A DNA stretch of 20,024 nt. It comes from Oscillospiraceae bacterium. Lineage in GTDB: Bacteria > Bacillota > Clostridia > Oscillospirales > Oscillospiraceae. The position numbers and the translations under genes are program-made. The notes beneath the pieces were generated by a model. The model saw nothing but the letters and a program-made list of their open reading frames with translations, had not been told where the DNA came from and ran no database searches. Positions 13,068-20,024 of this stretch are shown here, piece after piece (position 1 is the stretch's first letter; each line of letters opens with the position of its first letter). The stretch covers positions 1-20,024 of the forward strand of contig JAJBVW010000005.1 in assembly GCA_020866945.1 (NCBI GenBank), written 5' to 3'.

Positions 13068-15890
13068 TTATAGGCCCATTTCCTTCAGCGCTCTGGCGCA
13101 GCGGGCGCAGAGCTGGGGATGGCGCTCGTCGCTGCCGACGGTGCTGCTGTGCGTCCAGCAGCGGACGCACTTGGGCTCCTGGGACGGCTCCACCTGGATG
13201 GTGACGCCGGGAACCTCCGTTCCGGCCCAGCCTGGGCCTTCCTCGTCGGAAAGCTCTGCCTCGGAGACGATGAAGAACGCCTCCAGATGCTGCTTTGACA
13301 CCCGGTTCATGGTCTCCCTGGCCTCCGGGCCGACGTGAATCGTGACCTTGGCGTCCAGGGGCTTGCCGATGGTCTTTTCGGCGCGGGCCAGCTCCAGTGC
13401 CTTGTTCACATCGGTGCGCAGGCGCAGGCTGTCCTCCCAGAAAAGCTCGTCGTCCGGGGAGAGCTTCCATTCCTGGTGGACGGGGGGCATATCGTTCAGC
13501 ATGACGTTCCGGCCGTCGTCCTCCGCCCGATGGGGCATGGCGAGCCAAATCTCATCGGCGGTGAAGGACAAAATGGGGGCCAGCAGGCGTACCCTGGCGT
13601 CCAGCACATCCCAGATGGCGGGCGGGGCGCTGCGGCGGGGAACGCTACCCGGCGCTTCGCAGTAAAGCCTGTCCTTCACGATGTCCAGATAGATGTTCGA
13701 CATATCCACCACGCAGAAGTTGTGGATGGCGTAGGTCACGCTCCAGAACTCAAATTTCTCATAGCTTGCGAGGGCCTTTTCTATCAGCGCGGCGCAGCGG
13801 CTGAGCGCCCAGCGGTCGGGCGGCAGCATATCCTCCAGCGGCACCAGGTCGGCGTTGGGGTCGAAGCCGTCCAGGTTTCCAAGGATGAACCGGGCGGTGT
13901 TGCGGATTTTCAGGTAGGTGTCGGACAGCTGCTTGAAGATGGGGGTGGAGCAGCGCATATCCATCCGGAAGTCGGCGCTGGCGGCCCACAGGCGGCACAG
14001 ATCTGCGCCGTATTTCTCCGTCAGCTCGTCCGGGGCGACGCCGTTTCCAAGGCTCTTGTGCATGGCGCGGCCCTCCCCGTCCACGGTCCAGCCGTGGCAC
14101 AGCACGGCTTTATAGGGAGCGTCCCCCTTCACCGCCACGGAGGTGAGTAGGCTCGACTGGAACCAGCCGCGGAACTGGTCGCCGCCCTCCAGATACAGGT
14201 CGGCAGGCCAGGTGCCGGGCGCGTCCAGTTCCATGGAGGCGATGTGGGTGGAGCCGGAATCGAACCAGCCGTCCAGGGTGTCGGTCTCCTTTTCCGTTAC
14301 CTTCCCGCCGCAGTGGGGGCAGGTGAAGCCCTTTGGCAGAAGCTCCTCTGCCGGCAGGTCGAACCAGGCGTTGGAACCCTTCTCCCCGAAGATTTTGGAG
14401 ACGGACTCGATGGTCTCCTCCGTGCAGACGGGCTTGCCGCAGTCCCCGCAGTAAAACACAGGAATGGGAAGGCCCCAGCGGCGCTGGCGGCTGATGCACC
14501 AGTCGGCGCGCTCGCGTATCATGCTCTCCATGCGATCTGCGCCCCATTCGGGGTTCCAGTGAACCTTCCGGGCGGCGCGCACGGCGTCCTCCTTGAAGGC
14601 GTCCACGGAGCAGAACCACTGATCGGTGGCCCGATAGAGGATGGGGCTGTGGCAGCGCCAGCAGTGGGCGTACTGGTGGGTGATGGTCTCGCTCGCGATA
14701 AGCGCCCCGCAGTAGAGCAGGTCGGCGTATATTTTCTGGTTCGCCTGATCTGTGGTCAGCCCTGCGTAAGGCCCGGCGGCCTCGTTCATTTTGCCCTGGT
14801 CGTCCACCGGCACCAGGATGCCGATGTTCGTTTTTCCGGAGGCGTCATATTTCCGGCAGACCTCATAGTCCTCCTGGCCATGGCCGGGCGCGGTGTGGAC
14901 GCAGCCGGTGCCGGCGTCCAGGGTGACATGGTCGCCCAGGATGACCACGCTCTCCCGGTCGAACAGGGGATGCGTGGCGGTCATCAGCTCAAACTCCCGC
15001 CCCTTCAGCTCCGCCAGGACTTCCATGTGCTCCAGGCCGGCGGCCTTTTGGAATGCCTCCATCCGGCCCCGGGCGAGGATATAGGTCTCCCCGTTGGGCT
15101 GCTGCGCCAGCACGTAGTCGAGGTCGGCGTTCAGGCAGATGGCAAGGTTTCCGGGAATCGTCCAAGTGGTCGTCGTCCAGATGACAAAATACAGCTCGTT
15201 CAGGTCGCAGTACTGCCCCAGCTTGCCGTGGTCGTCCTTGACGCGGAATTTCACATAGATGGACTGGCACTCGTCCTCGGAGTATTCAATCTCCGCCTCG
15301 GCCAGGGCCGTCTCGTCCTTGGGGCACCAGTACACGGGCTTTTTGCCCTTGTAGATGTAGCCCTTTTCATACATTTTTCCAAAGACCTTGACCTCCTGCG
15401 CCTCGAACTTGGGGTTCATGGTCTTGTAGGGGTTGTCCCAGTCGCCCAGAACGCCCAGGCGCTTGAAGCCCTGGCGCTGCACGTCCAGGTAATGCTCGGC
15501 GTACTCATGGCAGGCGGTGCGGAACTCCGACACGCTCATGGCCTTGTGGTTGAGCTTTTGCTCCTTGATGATGGCGGACTCGATAGGCATACCGTGGTTG
15601 TCCCAGCCGGGGGTGTAGGGCACCTGATAGCCGCTCATGCTCTTATAGCGGTTGATGAAGTCCTTGAGGCACTTGTTCAGGGCTGTGCCCATGTGCAGGT
15701 TGCCGTTTGAAAACGGGGGGCCGTCATGCAGGATGAAGCGGGGCTTGCCCTCGTTCCGCTTGAGCATCTCGTGGTACAGGTCCATCTTCTCCCAGGCCGC
15801 CAGCATCTCCGGCTCGCGCTTGGGCAGGCCCGCCCGCATGGGGAAGGCGGTTTTCGGCAGGTTGACCGTTGCGTTATAATCCATGGCCAT
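13068..15890 (-). CDS. ileS: Isoleucyl-tRNA synthetase
   Basis: Class I aminoacyl-tRNA synthetase of 940 residues that charges tRNA-Ile and edits valine. The HIGH-type motif is GNLHMGTALNK (HMGT at 66-69). The CP1 editing domain lies in the middle. The KMSKS loop reads MHKSLGN (from 610) instead of KMSKSLGN. The C-terminal end has a zinc-binding pattern, CVRCW ... CARC. The length matches the bacterial short form. The start ATG at 15890 follows GGAGAG; an ATG two codons later is also possible. It lies between divIVA and lspA, as in many Firmicutes. The 128-base leader is too short for a T-box and lacks its conserved bulge sequence, so tRNA-sensing control is not evident. A promoter of its own is present. 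Confidence 0.97.
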   Translation of the reverse strand: MAMDYNATVNLPKTAFPMRAGLPKREPEMLAAWEKMDLYHEMLKRNEGKPRFILHDGPPFSNGNLHMGTALNKCLKDFINRYKSMSGYQVPYTPGWDNHGMPIESAIIKEQKLNHKAMSVSEFRTACHEYAEHYLDVQRQGFKRLGVLGDWDNPYKTMNPKFEAQEVKVFGKMYEKGYIYKGKKPVYWCPKDETALAEAEIEYSEDECQSIYVKFRVKDDHGKLGQYCDLNELYFVIWTTTTWTIPGNLAICLNADLDYVLAQQPNGETYILARGRMEAFQKAAGLEHMEVLAELKGREFELMTATHPLFDRESVVILGDHVTLDAGTGCVHTAPGHGQEDYEVCRKYDASGKTNIGILVPVDDQGKMNEAAGPYAGLTTDQANQKIYADLLYCGALIASETITHQYAHCWRCHSPILYRATDQWFCSVDAFKEDAVRAARKVHWNPEWGADRMESMIRERADWCISRQRRWGLPIPVFYCGDCGKPVCTEETIESVSKIFGEKGSNAWFDLPAEELLPKGFTCPHCGGKVTEKETDTLDGWFDSGSTHIASMELDAPGTWPADLYLEGGDQFRGWFQSSLLTSVAVKGDAPYKAVLCHGWTVDGEGRAMHKSLGNGVAPDELTEKYGADLCRLWAASADFRMDMRCSTPIFKQLSDTYLKIRNTARFILGNLDGFDPNADLVPLEDMLPPDRWALSRCAALIEKALASYEKFEFWSVTYAIHNFCVVDMSNIYLDIVKDRLYCEAPGSVPRRSAPPAIWDVLDARVRLLAPILSFTADEIWLAMPHRAEDDGRNVMLNDMPPVHQEWKLSPDDELFWEDSLRLRTDVNKALELARAEKTIGKPLDAKVTIHVGPEARETMNRVSKQHLEAFFIVSEAELSDEEGPGWAGTEVPGVTIQVEPSQEPKCVRCWTHSSTVGSDERHPQLCARCARALKEMGL

Positions 15891-15926
15891 AGTATTCTCT
15901 CCAACGCTTGTATTTAAAAAAATAAA

Positions 15927-15955
15927 ATTATGCTTCGGTGTTAAAGGTTTCGCAA
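15927..15955 (-). promoter_or_regulatory. Probable ileS promoter
   Basis: On the minus strand TTGCGA (15950-15955) and CATAAT (15927-15932) are spaced by 17 bases in an AT-rich gap, about 37 bases before the ileS start. It would let ileS and the genes after it be expressed apart from divIVA. Confidence 0.6.
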
Positions 15956-15979
15956 AAATCCTCTGGAAATAGTCTGCAA

Positions 15980-16001
15980 GGGCGGAGCGTTTGCTCCGCC
16001 C
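15980..16001 (-). terminator. Hairpin after divIVA, possible terminator
   Basis: GGGCGGAGC and GCTCCGCCC form a 9-bp perfect stem with a 4-base loop, 17 bases past the divIVA stop. The following minus-strand bases (TTGCAGACTATTT) are only slightly T-rich, so termination is probably partial. The ileS promoter starts about 25 bases further on. Confidence 0.55.
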
Positions 16002-16018
16002 AAGGGGGTTGTCATCAG

Positions 16019-16747
16019 TCAGATGTCCTCGTCGTCAAAGCTGAAATCATCAAAGGAGCTGCGTTTTTTCTTCTTCGGCGGGTTATCCATGGGGAACAGG
16101 CGGGTGGGTTCCTCCTCTTCCTCCGGCAAATCCGTGTCCACGGTGATGGCGTCCGGCTCGTCGAGGGCCGCCGTGACGGCGGAGGCCTCTATGCTGCGGA
16201 CGGTATCCTCCACGGCCTTGTCCCTTGCGGTTTTTGGGGCGCTCTTGGCCGGCGCGGCGCTTTTGGCCTCCGGCTCCTGGTCGCCGCCTACCAGCTGCAT
16301 GGTGGACAGCTTTTCATAAAAGGCAATCTGCTTTTCGCAGACGACGCGCATATGCTCAAAGAATTTATCCGTGGCCTTTTTGGCCTCCTCGAGCTTTGCC
16401 TGCTCGTTGGCGACGCTGTCGGTGGCCTGGCGGGTCAGGCGGTCAGCGGTATCCTTGGCCTCGGCCAGCATACTGTCTGCGCGCTCCTTGGCCTCCGATT
16501 CAATCTGGGCGGAGAGCTTCTGGGCGGAGAGCAGGGCCAGGCGCATGGAGTCCTCGGTCTGACGGTATTCATCCACCTTTTCCGCCATTACCCGGAGCTT
16601 GCCCTTCAGAGAGGCGTTCTCCTTGGCGAGGGAGGTGAAAGCGGCTGCCAGCTCGTCCAGGAACTCGTCCACCTGATCCATGTTGTAGCCGTCGGCTTTT
16701 TTTGCTTTTTCAAATGTTTTTTCCCGTATGTCCTGTGCTGTTACCAT
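16019..16747 (-). CDS. DivIVA domain cell division/polarity protein
   Basis: A 242-residue coiled-coil protein. The N-terminal part (1-60) has the DivIVA pattern IREKTFEKAKKADGYNMDQV followed by DEFLDEL, which in the family binds curved or negatively charged membrane at division sites and poles. A long coiled coil (about 40-150) is rich in Ala, Glu and Lys. The C-terminal part is acidic with a basic patch, PKKKKR, and the very end SFDDEDI. DivIVA recruits different partners in different Firmicutes (Min proteins, sporulation or wall-synthesis factors), so the exact role is open. GAAAGG precedes the ATG. It lies between sepF and ileS as expected for this cluster. Confidence 0.92.
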   Translation of the reverse strand: MVTAQDIREKTFEKAKKADGYNMDQVDEFLDELAAAFTSLAKENASLKGKLRVMAEKVDEYRQTEDSMRLALLSAQKLSAQIESEAKERADSMLAEAKDTADRLTRQATDSVANEQAKLEEAKKATDKFFEHMRVVCEKQIAFYEKLSTMQLVGGDQEPEAKSAAPAKSAPKTARDKAVEDTVRSIEASAVTAALDEPDAITVDTDLPEEEEEPTRLFPMDNPPKKKKRSSFDDFSFDDEDI

Positions 16748-16770
16748 ATCTTGTGACCCTTTCCTTTCTC

Positions 16771-16793
16771 TGCGGCGCGCCGTCGGCGCCGCA
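16771..16793. other. GC-rich hairpin between sepF and divIVA
   Basis: TGCGGCGC and GCGCCGCA form an 8-bp stem with a 7-base loop in the 87-base gap between sepF and divIVA. No T-run follows. It could be an mRNA processing or stability element that lets the two division proteins be made in different amounts. Confidence 0.4.
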
Positions 16794-16834
16794 TTTATAT
16801 CTGTATCTATGTCTTGCGGCGTTTATGACAAGGG

Positions 16835-17332
16835 TTAAATATATACGCCGTTATTCTCCAGCTCGTCGATCAGATCCCCTATGATGTCCACGTTGTAGGG
16901 GGTGATTATGTAGGTGTTGATGGCCACCTTTTTTATCTTGCCGTCGTTTGCATACGCGACGCCGGACAGAAAGTCCACCAGCCGCCGGGCCACGTCCTTG
17001 TTGGTGGTCTCCAGGTTTATCACCACCGTGCGCTTATCCCGCAGATGGTCTGCAATCTCCGCCGCCTGCTCAAAGCGCTCCGGCTTTGCCAGCACCACCT
17101 GCACGGCGGTGGTGGTGTGGATGTTTACAACCTTATTGTCCTTTTTGGGCACAGCCCGTTCCTCAAACACGGAGGAGCTGGTGTCGGCAAAGGGATTGCG
17201 CCGCTCCGGGCGTTCCGCCTTGGGCGCCACGATGGTAGGCTCCTGGTCGTCCTCCTCCACGTCGTCGTCGAAGAAGTCCTCCTCCTCATCGTAAGGCCGT
17301 GTCAGTTTTTTTAAATCATCTAAAAACCCCAT
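16835..17332 (-). CDS. sepF: Cell division protein SepF
   Basis: A 165-residue division protein that bundles FtsZ filaments and ties them to the membrane. It starts with the short amphipathic helix MGFLDDLKKL, which in SepF inserts in the membrane. An acidic, disordered linker follows (about 15-65), then the compact SepF domain with VVNIHTTTAVQVVLAKPERF, TVVINLETTNKDVARRLVDF and NTYIITPYNVDI. AGGAGG lies 6 bases before the ATG. It sits between yggS and divIVA. In B. subtilis two more genes (ylmG and ylmH) separate sepF from divIVA, and both are missing here. Confidence 0.96.
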   Translation of the reverse strand: MGFLDDLKKLTRPYDEEEDFFDDDVEEDDQEPTIVAPKAERPERRNPFADTSSSVFEERAVPKKDNKVVNIHTTTAVQVVLAKPERFEQAAEIADHLRDKRTVVINLETTNKDVARRLVDFLSGVAYANDGKIKKVAINTYIITPYNVDIIGDLIDELENNGVYI

Positions 17333-17404
17333 GATCTGCCTCCTGCTTTTATTTATTAAGAGAGCCTCTGTTCAGCGCCCCGCTTATCCACGGGAAGATT
17401 TATT

Positions 17405-18091
17405 TTACAGTGAGGCTCCATAATTCCGGGCGCCAAATATGAACGAACCGACGCGAACCATGTTCGCGCCCTCTTTGACCGCATCCTCGTAGTCGTCCGA
17501 CATACCCATGGATAAAAAGTCCATATTGACATTATCGTATTTTTTTGTCTTATTGTCAATAAAAAGGTGATACATAGGCGCAAAATACGCCCTGGTATTT
17601 TCTGCCGGGGGAATGGCCATCAGCCCCCGGACGCGCACCCCGGGAAGAGCCGCCGCGCACTGGAAAATCGACTCCAGCGCCTCCGGCGCAGCGCCGGACT
17701 TGCCCGCCTCGCCGCCGATGTTCACCTCTATCAGCACGTCCTGCACGGTATTCATGCCCGCTGCCCGGCGGGAAATGGCCTCCAGCAGGGCGGGGGAATC
17801 CACGGACTGTATCAGGGCCACCTTTCCGGCGACGTATTTGACCTTGTTTGTCTGGAGATGCCCTATCATATGCACTGCCGCGCCCTCATAGGCCCCGGCC
17901 GCGGCTTTGTCCCGCAGCTCCTGGACATAATTTTCTCCAATGGTGTCCAGTCCGCCGGCGATGGCCCGGCGGACAAGCTCCGCCGGCTTTGTTTTGGCCA
18001 CGCCCACCAGCGTGACGCGCCCGCTCCCGCCGGCGCGGTCAATATTTTCCTTTACCACAGCAATCCGCTGCTCAATGGTCATGTCGGTCAT
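17405..18091 (-). CDS. YggS/YlmE family pyridoxal phosphate homeostasis protein
   Basis: A 228-residue PLP-binding protein with an alanine-racemase-like barrel. It lacks a known enzyme activity but is needed for balance of vitamin B6 and certain amino acids. Visible landmarks are VGVAKTKP (K33 holds PLP), GENYVQEL, HMIGHLQTNKVKY, SMGMSDDYEDAV and the phosphate-binding end VRVGSFIFGARNY. The size is normal. The ATG at 18091 has only a weak AAGAG upstream; the ATG three codons later is a possible alternative. It sits directly upstream of sepF, the ylmE position in B. subtilis, and 14 bases after the HlyD-like gene. Confidence 0.95.
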   Translation of the reverse strand: MTDMTIEQRIAVVKENIDRAGGSGRVTLVGVAKTKPAELVRRAIAGGLDTIGENYVQELRDKAAAGAYEGAAVHMIGHLQTNKVKYVAGKVALIQSVDSPALLEAISRRAAGMNTVQDVLIEVNIGGEAGKSGAAPEALESIFQCAAALPGVRVRGLMAIPPAENTRAYFAPMYHLFIDNKTKKYDNVNMDFLSMGMSDDYEDAVKEGANMVRVGSFIFGARNYGASL

Positions 18092-18105
18092 ATATGCGCT
18101 CTTTT

Positions 18106-19602
18106 CTAGAATACTTTTCCGTTATACAGCCCGGTGGCCTGGACGATTACCTCGTTGCCTTCCCGGAGGGCGTCCGTGCCGTCGGAGGAGACGAGGCAGT
18201 ATTCCTCTCCCGCGAATACCAGGGAGACCTTTTTCCGCTCCGCCTGCAGGCCGGTCATGGTGAATACGCACATTCTGTCTGTGTCCGCGTCATAGTCGTA
18301 GTAGTTCGTGACGTCCAGCGTCTCCGCGCCGTCGTCCAGGGTGACGGTGCCGCCGCCGGAGGAGAAGTCCGCGGCGTCCTCATCCGCAGACCAGGCCCAG
18401 CAGAACACCACCAGCCGACGCTTGGGACGGGTGTCCTCCTCGCTGCCGGATTCTATCCCATCCGCCAGATCTCCATAGGCGGTGGCGGAGCCAATCTCGG
18501 AGACGAAGGCGTCATATTCCACGCCGCCCAGGGTCAGGGTAACGCTCTGTCCCTCCGCCAGCTTCTGACAGTCCTCGTCAGAGAGGTATCCGGCATAGTA
18601 GCGGTAAAGGCCCTTCACCGGCACGCGCAGGCCGGTGTATTCCTGATAGACCAGGTCTGCGGAGACGGCGCGCACGGCCAGCATATCCGCAAGCCCCTGG
18701 TTCATGGAAAACAGCGCAATCTGCTCGCCGTCGTCCGCCTCGCTGAGGTATACCACCTCGGCGTCCAGGCTGCCGCTGTAATACCGGCCAAAGGAGAGGC
18801 TCACTGTCTCTCCAAGCTCCAAATCTCCCGCGTCCTCCTCAATGATGGCCGCATAGTACCAGTCATAGGAGACGACCAGCTTGCCGAAGGCTGTGCTGCT
18901 GACCGTCCGCTCGGCGGAGATAAGCACGCGCAGAGCGCCCGGCGTCAGGGTCTGGATATATTCCGGGCTGACGCCCTCATAGCCGTCCACCAGGGAGGAG
19001 AAGGTACCGGCCTGTCCCACGGTGATTTCCCGGGAATCCCCGGCGCTGGTCTGCTCCAGCTCGTAGTATTCCTTTTCCAGCTCGCTGAGGTATTCCTCCG
19101 TGGCGTCCTCGCTCTCCGTGTGGAATATCAGGCTCGCGAGAGCGCTCTCCTGGCTTTCCATATAGACGAGATCCCCGGTCTGCATGGTGTAGGACAGGTC
19201 AATAATGGCGTCGTAGATACTTTGATCCCCTGTCAGCGTGACATCCTCCACGCTGTCCAGCGCGGCGGATACCTCCTCTATCTCCTGGTTCAGCGCGTGA
19301 AGCTGGGTGGCCCGCTCAAGGGCGGCCTCCGAGCTGTAGGCCACGGCCACGGTCTGTCCCGCGCCGACCTTGTCCCCGTCGGAGACCGTGATGTCTATGT
19401 ATGCCTCGCTGCTTTGCAGCACCAGCTCCTCCCGTACCACGAGGCCGCTCATGGAGATGGAATCGTTCATGGTGGCGGCGACCACCAGGGCCGTCTGCAC
19501 CGCGTCCGTCGTCCGCTGGACGATGTATACGGTCAGGTAGGCGGCCATGGCGAGGAACATCACAAAGGATATAACTTTTAACAGGGCATCGGAACGTTTC
19601 AA
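18106..19602 (-). CDS. HlyD-like membrane fusion (adaptor) family protein
   Basis: A 498-residue protein with one N-terminal membrane helix (about 8-29) and an outside part that resembles HlyD/periplasmic adaptor proteins. It begins with a lipoyl-like half-motif, MSGLVVREELVL then VSDGDKVGAGQTVAVAY. A helical, acidic stretch (about 95-200) follows, then a beta-rich region that would complete the barrel-sandwich, and a C-terminal domain ending GNEVIVQATGLYNGKVF. The start is a TTG at 19602, one base after the hfq stop, with GGAGGAG inside the hfq end. No ABC or RND transporter gene is close. Proteins of this type recur beside yggS and sepF in related Clostridia, so a role in the envelope or in division is possible, but the function is not known. 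Confidence 0.72.
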   Translation of the reverse strand: MKRSDALLKVISFVMFLAMAAYLTVYIVQRTTDAVQTALVVAATMNDSISMSGLVVREELVLQSSEAYIDITVSDGDKVGAGQTVAVAYSSEAALERATQLHALNQEIEEVSAALDSVEDVTLTGDQSIYDAIIDLSYTMQTGDLVYMESQESALASLIFHTESEDATEEYLSELEKEYYELEQTSAGDSREITVGQAGTFSSLVDGYEGVSPEYIQTLTPGALRVLISAERTVSSTAFGKLVVSYDWYYAAIIEEDAGDLELGETVSLSFGRYYSGSLDAEVVYLSEADDGEQIALFSMNQGLADMLAVRAVSADLVYQEYTGLRVPVKGLYRYYAGYLSDEDCQKLAEGQSVTLTLGGVEYDAFVSEIGSATAYGDLADGIESGSEEDTRPKRRLVVFCWAWSADEDAADFSSGGGTVTLDDGAETLDVTNYYDYDADTDRMCVFTMTGLQAERKKVSLVFAGEEYCLVSSDGTDALREGNEVIVQATGLYNGKVF

Positions 19603-19603
19603 A

Positions 19604-19834
19604 TCAGCTGGTCTCCTCCGTCAGCGCCAGCGCACGGGCAGGCACCACCGTCGATATGGCGTGTTTATAAATCATCTGCTGCTTGCCGTCGGAGTCCACC
19701 ATCACCACGAAGGAGTCAAATCCCCGTATGACGCCCCGAAGCTGGAATCCGTTCATAAGGAACACGGTCACAAGCATCCGCTCCCGGCGAGCCTGGTTCA
19801 AAAAACTGTCCTGAAGATTCTGTGATTTCTGCAT
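19604..19834 (-). CDS. hfq: RNA chaperone Hfq
   Basis: A 76-residue Sm-like protein that forms a hexamer and helps small RNAs meet their mRNA targets. It shows NLQDSFLNQARRE at the start, the Sm1 motif VTVFLMNGFQLRGVIRGFDSF and the Sm2 motif QQMIYKHAIST. The ATG at 19834 is preferred because GGAAGG ends 10 bases upstream. The ATG at 19843 lies one base from that site and would add only three residues. The length is normal for Firmicutes. It heads the long minus-strand series and directly precedes the HlyD-like gene. Confidence 0.96.
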   Translation of the reverse strand: MQKSQNLQDSFLNQARRERMLVTVFLMNGFQLRGVIRGFDSFVVMVDSDGKQQMIYKHAISTVVPARALALTEETS

Positions 19835-19844
19835 CTCTGCCATC

Positions 19845-19850
19845 CCTTCC
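19845..19850 (-). promoter_or_regulatory. Ribosome binding site that decides the hfq start
   Basis: GGAAGG on the minus strand, 10 bases before the ATG at 19834 and only one base before the ATG at 19843. Spacing favours the inner ATG. Confidence 0.6.
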
Positions 19851-19879
19851 GGGGCGGTTCGGACAGAAATTTAAATAAT

Positions 19880-19908
19880 ATTGTATCATAGTCCGTCACC
19901 CCGTAAAA
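19880..19908 (-). promoter_or_regulatory. Probable hfq operon promoter (extended -10)
   Basis: TACAAT (19880-19885, minus strand) is preceded by TG one base away, giving an extended -10. At 17-base spacing the -35 position reads TTTTAC (19903-19908), a poor match, so the promoter may depend on the extended -10 or on an activator. The predicted leader is about 40 bases. Confidence 0.5.
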
Positions 19909-19951
19909 TAGTTATTTTGCACAAATTCATTGTACAGGGTCTATTTTACGG
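19901..19951. promoter_or_regulatory. Nested inverted repeat upstream of hfq
   Basis: CCGTAAAATAG (19901-19911) and CTATTTTACGG (19941-19951) are perfect 11-bp arms, 29 bases apart. Inside lies a second, imperfect repeat, TGCACAA-ATTCA-TTGTACA. The left arm covers the -35 position of the hfq promoter. This looks like an operator or a pair of operator half-sites for an unidentified regulator. Confidence 0.55.
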
Positions 19952-20024
19952 CGACGCGGCCCAGATTTCCGTCGAAATTTGTCGGGCGCGTTGAATATCC
20001 GGCGTTTTTTCCCAACGTATCCAG

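Noticed and set aside
14244..15710. Long plus-strand open frame opposite ileS
   Set aside because: It is an antisense shadow of ileS in GC-rich sequence, with no ribosome site and no recognisable protein pattern.
15891..16018. A T-box riboswitch before ileS
   Set aside because: The leader is only about 128 bases, already holds the divIVA hairpin and a promoter, and lacks the conserved T-box bulge sequence. No specifier-like structure was seen.
18094..19581. Long plus-strand open frame opposite the HlyD-like gene
   Set aside because: Antisense shadow; the minus-strand frame has a membrane helix, adaptor motifs and a start coupled to hfq.

Overview
The window comes from a fairly GC-rich, spore-forming member of the Clostridia. 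The best guess is an Oscillospiraceae-type gut bacterium. Three things point there: a germination protease (gpr) divergent from rpsT, a low-GC-Gram-positive division cluster (yggS/ylmE, sepF, divIVA, ileS, lspA, rluD), and a DUF4358 lipoprotein next to MBOAT and DHHW acyl-transfer genes. The genus cannot be fixed by reading alone. No tRNA, rRNA, CRISPR array, phage or insertion sequence was seen.

Layout. (1) 7-2041, minus strand: a TetR regulator and a MATE multidrug exporter overlap and form an operon behind a perfect consensus promoter, with a palindromic TetR-type operator just downstream of the -10. (2) 2161-2976, minus: gpr with its own terminator. It is divergent from rpsT (3218-3484, plus), which has an extended -10 promoter and a strong terminator. 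(3) 3750-7910, plus: a four-gene cell-surface cassette of a membrane-anchored SGNH hydrolase-like protein, a DUF4358 lipoprotein, an MBOAT O-acyltransferase and a DHHW-family partner, ending in tandem terminators. By family knowledge this looks like a machine that adds, and perhaps removes or handles, acetyl groups on an exported glycan. (4) 7988-19834, minus: eleven closely packed genes read in the order hfq, HlyD-like membrane protein, yggS, sepF, divIVA, ileS, lspA, rluD, a large GT-C-like membrane protein, a lipoprotein and a GtrA-family protein. Division, isoleucine charging, lipoprotein maturation, rRNA modification and glycan genes therefore share a strand and probably transcripts. Internal signals (a promoter before ileS and several hairpins) suggest sub-operons.

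The most striking point is in lspA. After the full peptidase domain the frame enters five 14-residue repeats rich in Glu, Pro and Arg. A TAA sits exactly where a Glu codon is expected in the fourth repeat. The same frame then stays open for 110 more codons and ends in an ATGA overlap with rluD. A single G-to-T change explains this, so the stop looks like a recent nonsense mutation, a sequencing error or a read-through site.

Other points of note are the unusual surface cassette (its SGNH member lacks the usual catalytic Asp), an HlyD-like protein with no transporter partner between hfq and yggS, and a nested inverted repeat over the hfq promoter.
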